Source of the DNA: Neurospora tetraspora
Taxonomy: Eukaryota; Ascomycota; Sordariomycetes; Sordariales; Sordariaceae
Direction: 5' to 3'
DNA length: 64,000 nt
Assembly: GCF_033439725.1 (NCBI RefSeq)
Contig: NW_026944385.1
Span: forward strand, 2,265,001-2,329,000
The translations under genes and the position numbers were made by a program. Of the stretch, positions 56,861 to 64,000 are shown piece after piece (the first letter of the stretch is position 1; the number at the start of each line of letters is the position of its first letter). The notes under the pieces are model-generated. The model worked only from the letters and a program-made list of their open reading frames with translations, had not been told where the DNA came from and made no database searches.

Positions 56861-59800
56861 TCAACCGAGCAAGACCATTACGAGGTACCCAAGTAGTCCA
56901 AGGACCACCCCAGCACTAGCACGCCTGGCCTCAATATTCGAACCAGGAGCACCGGCTAAAACAGGACTATAGTCTGGCCCGGCCGCAGTTGTCGGGCGGT
57001 ACGGGACAGCTGTATTGGTGACTACCACCGGATCCGGGTCCGGTGTTGGCGCCGGTGTTGTGGGAGTCGTGGCGGGCCCATGTGAGTCACCAGTTGACAC
57101 TCCTCCACCCCCTGCCCCCGGCCCTCCCCCTACTCCCGGTGCGGAACCAGAAGGTTGAGGATCATCAAGAGGAGGGGGAGGACCGTAAGTATACCCCGCT
57201 GGGTCGTGCTCATTTCCGCCACCAGGTGTGGGAGGATCGGTATGAATCGGGACAATAGCCGGTGATGTTCCCGGTACCGATACTGCCGGTCCTGGCCCTG
57301 GGTACCCGCCACCTACTCCAACAATAGTCGATGTCGTACATTGCGACTCACTACTAACACTTGCTGCCGGTCCTGCGGTTCGCGTCACAATGGTTGTTGG
57401 GTTGAGCGCCGAGAACCAAACCTCGGAAGAAGGACGACCAACACCCGGGTCAATCACTGTTACCGTTGAGGTAGCATCTGGTTCGCCGTATGAACTGCAT
57501 GCATGGCAAGGGCCTCCCGGCGTGTGTCCGGGAACAGTTCCAGTGTAAGTCGATGTCGTGCAGGTGCTGCATGGCTGGATGGTGACGGTTACGGTAGGCT
57601 CCGTTGCTGTTGTGCACGACGTCTAAATGGGACAAGGTCAGTTACACTCGCAAGTTTTTATCTATATCGGTCGGTGATGCTGCAACTTACCCTAGTGACA
57701 GTGAAGGAATGATCAGACGAGGCAGGAGTTCCCATGATGCAAGGGTAACATGGGAGGTTCGTTGCTGAAGTCTGGCAGATGGACCGGGTCATGGTGGCAG
57801 TACATGAGGTGGTTGTCGTTGTGACTGGTATCACTCTTTGTCAGTCTCAATCACTGGGAAATATCTTTGGGACCATTGTTGACTTACCCGTCGCCCCTTC
57901 AGGACACACCTCGATCTCCTCAATCATATAAATGATCTCAACACCAATCCACTTATCACAATTTACGGGAGTTGCGGTCGGGAACGGACTAGTAACACCG
58001 GATCCCAAGGATATCGGGGAGCCCGTCCCAGTACCACCCGATCCAGCAACGGTTGACACTGACGAAGGACTACCTGTTGTGTTGGTCCCGTTTACTGCAG
58101 CAGGAGAAGAAGAAGAAGAGAATCCTGGTGCTGTCCCTGATGCAGAAAGTGGCCCTGTGTGAGAAGCCTCACCACCACTCCCTGTTTCGCTGCCCGCTTG
58201 GCCTGTAGATACGGCAGAGCCTGGGTGAGTGTTAGCTGGATCTTGCGTCGAAAGCCCCCCAGAGGGAAGGCCGGGCAAAGTAGTAGCTGATGCAGAACCA
58301 GATACAGAAGTGGCTGTTAACTGACCCCCAGAAGATCCTGACCCAGATATGGGTGACCCCGAAGTCAATGACGACAGACTATTTGAGGGTGCACCAGACG
58401 CAGTACCACTGACAGGCTGTCCACTGCTGTTGGGCCCTGAGGGACCCAACGTGAGTGAACCACCCGCTCCTGAACTGCCATTAGAAAGGTTGCCCGTTCC
58501 TGTTCCCCCGGGAGCTTGTGCGGACCCAGTTGCTGAACCAGAATTACCACTTCCGCTACCATTGCCGCTGCCACTACCACCGCCAGCCGAGCTGCTACTT
58601 CCGCCCATAGTCGCGGTATCTGATCCAGATACAGGGATAGGGGTAGCAGTGGCAGTACTCAGAGAGCCTTCCCCTGGAGATGAGCCAGAATCTCCTGTTG
58701 TCTGACTGCCGGGCAAGGACGATACAGGTGTTCCCGAGGAGGTGAAGGTGGCGGTTTGGTTGCTGAACGGCGGGCGAGTAGACGAAAGTTGGGATGCTGT
58801 CCCAGATCCAGCTCCGGCTCCGGCTCCGGCTCCGGCTCCAGCTTCAGATGATGAACTTGCGGAGATAGGGTCTCCCGAGGCTGTTTGGATATCCGCGCTG
58901 GTGCTGGACGGGTATTGACCAGAGTCTGTGGCAGTGACCAGGCTACTGGATGGTGGCACTGCTCCGGGGTTCCCACTCGTGTTGGGTCCCTCTGTATCAG
59001 GCTCGCCACTGGCGATGGGAACAACTGTCACCGTTGATTGAGGAGCCGTAGTCTGGCCCGAACCTGAACTGGATGGAGATGATCCGCTAGGCTGAGAAGA
59101 CGATGATCCCTGATTATCATCACTGCCACCACTGCCACCACTACCACTACCTCCACCAGACGACGGCTGCACACTGCTTTGAGCCGGGGGTTGAGCTGTC
59201 ACCGTCACCTGATCACCAGAAGTACTGGGTATACCACTGGACATGCCGGGCGAATTTGACGGCGAGGCAGAACCTGAGGAACCTGGGATATCTGAAAGAG
59301 AGCCTCCTCCTGGTGGCTGGGAGGACACGGGCGGCTGCGCCGTCACCGTGACTGGTGGTACTCCCGACTGTGGACCAGAAGAGGAAGGAGAGCCTGGAAG
59401 CCCTCCAGTGGCAGTGCCAGGTCCAGATGCTGATCCCACAGGAGAACTGCTCGAGAATCCCATACCAGGATCAGCCGTAGCTGTCTCCGACGATGGGGGT
59501 GCATTACTACTATTGGGTCGACCGGAGCCGGAAGCAGTGATAGTAACGGGCCCGCTGGGCGCCAAACCACTGCTTGATTGAGACGATGGGGACGAAAAAT
59601 TGCCTGCCTGTGAGGGCATTGAAGACGGAGGAGCGCCGCTGATAGATGGGGGTAAAGCTGTAACCGTGACGGGTCCTGATACAGGGCTTGATGAGGACGG
59701 AGAGTCGGAACTTTGTGGAGAAGTCCCATTGCCGGATTCAGAGGGCGGGAGAGCTGTGACGGTGACTGGACCTGAACCTGATGGTGATGGTAATGGTGAG

Positions 59801-61393
59801 CCACCAGAGTTGGACGGAGATGATGGCTCGACGGTGACGGTTCCGGGTGGTGATCCTGATGGATCTTCTGGCGGAGGAGGCCTCAGAGTGAATGTCGGTG
59901 GCAGAACCGTGACGGTTTCCGGTGGTGATCCTGATGGGGCTTCTGGAGGAAAGACAGTTACCGTTGGAGGAGGATGAGGAGGCTCTAGCGGCATGGTACC
60001 GTTGCCGTAGGTCATACTCGTGCTGTTGTTCGGAGCAGCAGCTGAGGCAGGCGCAGATGCAGGCAAAGGAGTTACGGTGATTGTCGGTGGAGCACTCGAA
60101 GGTGAGCTGGGACTGGAGGGAAAGACGGTCACCGTGATGGGATCGTTTTCCGGCCCGGTGGGCTTCCGAGTGCTGGAGGAATTGGTAAAGGTAAGATTTC
60201 CCGTCACGCTGCTTGAAGGGAGCGATGCCGTGACTGTGACAACGGGCCGAGAGAAGGTTGAGTTTGCAGGGAGTGAAGTGCTCAAAGCGATTGTGCTGCT
60301 GACTGGTTAGGAATTTCTCGTTAATCTGTCCGCGGTTGAGAAAGTAACCCACCTAGAGTTGGTAGAGACCGTGGAACTTGATGCGTTACTGGTAGTCGTC
60401 GATATGGTGTTGTCCTTGGGACGACACACTCCGGGACTGATCATGCCATAGATGCACTTGCACGACGCCGAGCAAAGACTCTCCGGAGTACCGTTTGCCT
60501 TGCCCTCATCGCACTGCTCATGGAACTTGGTGTCCGTCACATTGTTTCCGCACCCAACAGGAGTTGCTCCACGCGCAATAATGTACGGAATGCCCACGGT
60601 GCCGTCAGCAAACTCCTGCTGCCCCGGGCCGGAGGCGTTTACGGCGACGGCCAACGCATTGAAGCCACCGGACCCCTCCCGAGGGTAGTCCGAGAACACC
60701 TCATGGACACTGCAGTTCCAGTCGCTTGCTATGCCGTCGTTCAATGAGGTCATGACGTCGGACGTGGCTACGAGATGGGCGTCGTTCAGACACGGGTGGC
60801 TGAGGTTGCCCCGGACCTGGAAGTTTCCGATCTCGGACAGAGACTGGACAGCCATCTGGCTGGAGTTGCTCTGATAGTAGCACGAGAGCGAGAAGTACAT
60901 GCCCGTGCCGTTCTTGTTGCCGAGGGTGACGTGGCTGATGGCGTCCTTCATCATGGCATAGGCTCCCGGGAGCCCGAACCATTTGGCGTGGAAGGACGGG
61001 TCGGTGCCGATGAGGACCATGTTCCCCGTCACGGCCGGGGACCATACCTTTTTCGTGTCGTCTAGGAACTTGATGGTGTTGAGACTGGTGTTGCAGAGGC
61101 AGTCGGGGATGATGATGGCCTTGTATTTGGCAAAGTCTGCCGTGGTCATGTTGTACCATTCTGCTTCATCTTTGCAGACGTGGGCTGGTTGTTTTCTCTT
61201 TTGTCAGTACTCGCTCAAGTATCAAAAGGTCAAATTATGCTAACTCGTCACACTCACCTGATAGCCCCAACTTGACAGTCTCATTATACTCTGAGTATTT
61301 CAGGCCATGCATATACGGGAACAAGACATCTTGAGCCAACGCAACGCTTGCCAAGCTGGCAAGAGCCAGATGAATGATGAAGACGAGCCTCAT
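56861..61393 (-). CDS. GPI-anchored, VTVT-repeat surface protein, 1424 aa
   Basis: Five exons, complement(join(56861..57622, 57691..57824, 57888..60298, 60353..61184, 61258..61393)), encode about 1424 residues. Each junction keeps frame with standard splice sites (donors GTAAGT or GTGAGT, two GTAAGT; GTGGGT at 60352 is weaker). A signal peptide (MRLVFIIHLALASLASVALA) opens the protein. A folded domain of about 280 residues follows, with several Cys and N-glycosylation sites and, near CDEGKANGTPESLCSASC, a small Cys-rich module. A very long Ser/Pro/Gly/Thr-rich stalk comes next, with about a dozen copies of a motif like SGPVTVTALPPS, then Cys-containing segments and a hydrophobic C-terminus (ASAGVVLGLLGYLVMVLLG) typical of a GPI-anchor signal. 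It should sit in the wall or plasma membrane as an adhesin-like or structural protein. I do not recognise the N-terminal domain. Confidence 0.85.
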
Positions 61394-64000
61394 CAGGATT
61401 TAATGTCGAAAATTTGGTAGTGATCCTAGGGCCTAGGGAAAAAAGGAGCGGGTGAGATAGATGTGTCTATCAATTTGACTGACTTGCACGTCTGGAAACG
61501 AGTGATACTCCCGGAGGGAAGCAAAAAAAAGAACGCAGGAAGGAAAAGACTGAATAAAGTCAGTAGCCAGAAAAGACACCCTTCTAGCCGAACGGGAAAA
61601 AGACGATAGGGAAGAGGGATCTTGCTATTTGAGCAAAACCGATGCGTTGAGTGAAGCATAAGATTAAGGAGAGTCAAGGTAACCATGGGGTTCTGGGATC
61701 TCCATGAAAGCAAGCACAGGGGGAGTTGGAGTTTCAAAGGATTGTCTAGAGGGCTCGAAATTTTCTTGCTAACTGACGCTGTCATCACCCCCAGGATCTG
61801 GAGAAGCAGTTGACCCATCGCCGCGCCGCCGCTGAACTAAACCAAACAATAACATGGTCTATATCAGGAAGTATCGTGTTGCACATTCCGATACAAGACA
61901 AGTAAAGTAGGTATCTATCTGGGGTCGCCGAGGAGAGGCAGAGGCAGAGGCAGAGGCAGACCAGACACGAAACAAGCTTCTCTGGGGACAACGTTGGCCA
62001 TGTGCTGAAAGCGTTTTCCCCCCTCCATTGTTGTTGCTGTGTCTTCTGCGCTGCTGTCTTGTTGTGTCTACAGCCCTAGGCGATGTTTGGAGTCATCGAC
62101 TACCTAGACACCAAAATGCTTGGCCTACGGATACCTTTGGTGATCATCACCAGCCGTTCAAGATCCAAAACATCAGCAATATGTATGTAATCCCGAGATT
62201 CCCCGTGGGCTTTGAGGCACTCCCAGATCTCATGTTGTGAAGCGTGGGCGTCAAAACACAAAAGCGGAGAAATTACGCAAGCTTTCAGCCGCAGCGATAC
62301 CGCTGCTGACTAGGTACCTAGAGCTATGAGCTATGTTCCAGACAGACAAGACGGCAAGTTCCTCGCTGTGGCCCTCGCCGCGCTCCATCTAGGTGAGCAT
62401 ATAGTCAGCCCGGTCTGACATGGTCGTCTTTACTTTCCCTGATAGCAGAGGGTAACGGACACTGATCTGGTGTTACACGAAATGGACGTTAGACATACAT
62501 ACATGGAGTCAGCCCGATGGGCAGACAGACAGGAAACTTAGATCAGCGAGAAAAGCCAGGATCCAGGAACCAAATGCGTGCGAGACATGGTTGTCTAGGA
62601 GTGCAATTTTATCTCAGTCCTACCTACTTACGCTTTTCACTCTTTCGGTAGAGGGAGTATCTTCAGCAAGACACTCACTAAATTGTTCCTCCAGTAACCC
62701 CCCAGTTTGTGGCCAGAGCATACTGCAAGATCTAAAAAGATCAGATCAGCATACCTTGTTTGGTGTAATGGGCAGACGGACATGTATGTGGTGGCGTGGC
62801 GGGCCAAGAGAAAAAAGTTGCCCCGTAGCTCCAATGTCTTATGCTCTGATGGGTTTGAACCTCAGCTGATAGATTTTGGAAGTAGGTACCCGTCCGTTCA
62901 GCACTCAGCATTCAGCACTCAGCAAAAAAAACAAGAAGACCAAGAAGCAGCGGAGCCGCGAAGAACGATGATGGATGCGTCATAGTTCAATATTTCCGTC
63001 CCGTCTTACTTGGAGATCCGAAAAGCTGGGAAAGTCACCTAGTATAATAGAGTTTGACCGAGAACGAGAAGAGAGATATTATTGGCATCGTTCGGCCCGT
63101 TGAGTTTGCGTCTTGAGTCTTGACGGCGGAGTGTTTTGGTTTCAGCTCTCTCGTGTTGTGACGGATGACTGAAGAAAGACAATGACAACTAAAGACATCG
63201 GATATCGGCGACGGCGGGATTGCGGGATTGAAAGGAAAGAAGTCAGGCTGGATGAGGAGATATGATGTCAATGTCAATTCGGGAAGACGCGGTTTCAAGA
63301 ACGGGACAATGAGGGAGAAGATATTGGCAGAGTGGAAGGAGCTAACGGCGGAGCGGAAGGAGGCAACGAGTTGTGGAAATGGTGATTTGGTGGGCAGCCC
63401 ACGTTTTTTGGGTGTAGAACTGAAGGGACTCGAAAATGTCGTTTCGGCATGGTGGCGGTTTCGTTGCGTTGGCTTAGGTCTTTCGATACAGCCATTGCTA
63501 GCTTGATTAGGCCGTTGAGAGATGCCACAGAGTGCCTCCATATCGGGCAGTGAAAACCTCATGCCTAGCTTTAGGATTATACGTAATAATTTGTTTGCAT
63601 TGATGGCAACATTTAGAGATGCAGGATCTACATATCTAGCCAGGAGATGAGGTGGCGCCCCCTCGACACCCACCAGGGATACATTGTATTCCCAGTCCCT
63701 CGCTCCTGCTGCCATCCAATCTCGGGGAGTCCATGCCCCGATAGTATCTGCCAGGGTGTGCTTGCCCGATCCAGAGATGTGTAGATGAGTGAAATGTGCA
63801 GGAGGCAGGGACGATGAGATCTGCTTTGGTCCCCTGTGTAAACCCAAAACCGAGCTAAGGAAAAATGGTCAACGGGGTCAGGTCATACACAGATCCAGCA
63901 CCCTCCTCTCTCGTGCCTCCCAGTGCCAGGCCAGGACCACCACTGCACCATATGTTGATCTTGATAGTGGCTCCAACCCTCCGAAAACTCTCAATTTCCA
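61394..64000. other. Intergenic region to the window end
   Basis: The first few hundred bases are the promoter of the surface-protein gene. Four copies of AGAGGC occur at about 61934-61960 and a CAGCACT/CAGCATT repeat at about 62898-62925. The longest frame (minus, 63035-63847, 270 codons) has no family resemblance and contains several low-complexity parts, so it is not called. Any gene at the right edge would be incomplete. Confidence 0.45.

Noticed and set aside
63035-63847. A 270-codon minus-strand open frame at the right edge
   Set aside because: No domain, no signal peptide, low-complexity stretches, equally open antisense parts and no supporting splice sites; length alone does not make it a gene.

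Overview
The window reads as nuclear DNA of a filamentous ascomycete, most probably Neurospora or a close Sordariales relative. The protein genes carry short introns (about 50 to 75 bp) with GTRAGT-type donors and CTRAC branch sites, they are widely spaced, and an 11.7 kb AT-rich island shows the dense transition-type decay expected of repeat-induced point mutation (RIP). A thiamine-controlled THI4 gene with a riboswitch-bearing leader intron fits the same group. The species call is inference; no database search was possible.

Layout, left to right. 1-3.3 kb: intergenic DNA with tRNA-Lys(CUU) and an intron-containing tRNA-Asp(GUC). 3.7-6.2 kb (minus): phosphoketolase. 6.2-10 kb: gene-free, with a perfect 29-bp inverted repeat. 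10.0-12.6 kb (minus): five-exon RasGAP like fission yeast Gap1. 12.6-18.1 kb: gene-poor, with tRNA-Gly(GCC). 18.1-22.7 kb (plus): an unrecognised protein, a polysaccharide deacetylase-like protein, a DUF1772-like membrane protein with an in-frame TGA in its first helix, and a SET-domain protein. 23.1-25.4 kb (minus): nucleolar Pumilio protein Nop9. 26.3-28.2 kb (minus): membrane-anchored alpha/beta-hydrolase-like protein. 29.3-30.4 kb (minus): multispanning membrane protein. 31.9-32.2 kb (minus): a two-exon 71-residue secreted protein with a dibasic site.

32.83-44.51 kb is a nest of transposon fossils. The host layer is a Fot1/pogo-type DNA transposon with terminal inverted repeats and TA target duplications. 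It was entered by a Ty3/gypsy chromovirus of about 8.46 kb with 290-bp LTRs and an AATAT duplication. That element in turn carries a 191-bp solo LTR of another family, flanked by GAAAG. The first two layers are heavily RIP-mutated; the solo LTR is not.

46.2-61.4 kb returns to genes: an AMMECR1 protein (plus), a Ras-like GTPase without a CAAX box (minus), a group II PLP decarboxylase (plus), THI4 with a TPP riboswitch in its leader intron (minus), and a five-exon gene for a 1424-residue GPI-type surface protein with many VTVT segments (minus). 61.4-64 kb holds nothing convincing.

Fungal neighbours rarely form operons and no gene cluster is evident. Themes are central metabolism and cofactors (phosphoketolase needs TPP, whose thiazole half THI4 makes), Ras signalling (a RasGAP and a Ras-like GTPase 36 kb apart), and surface or secreted proteins.
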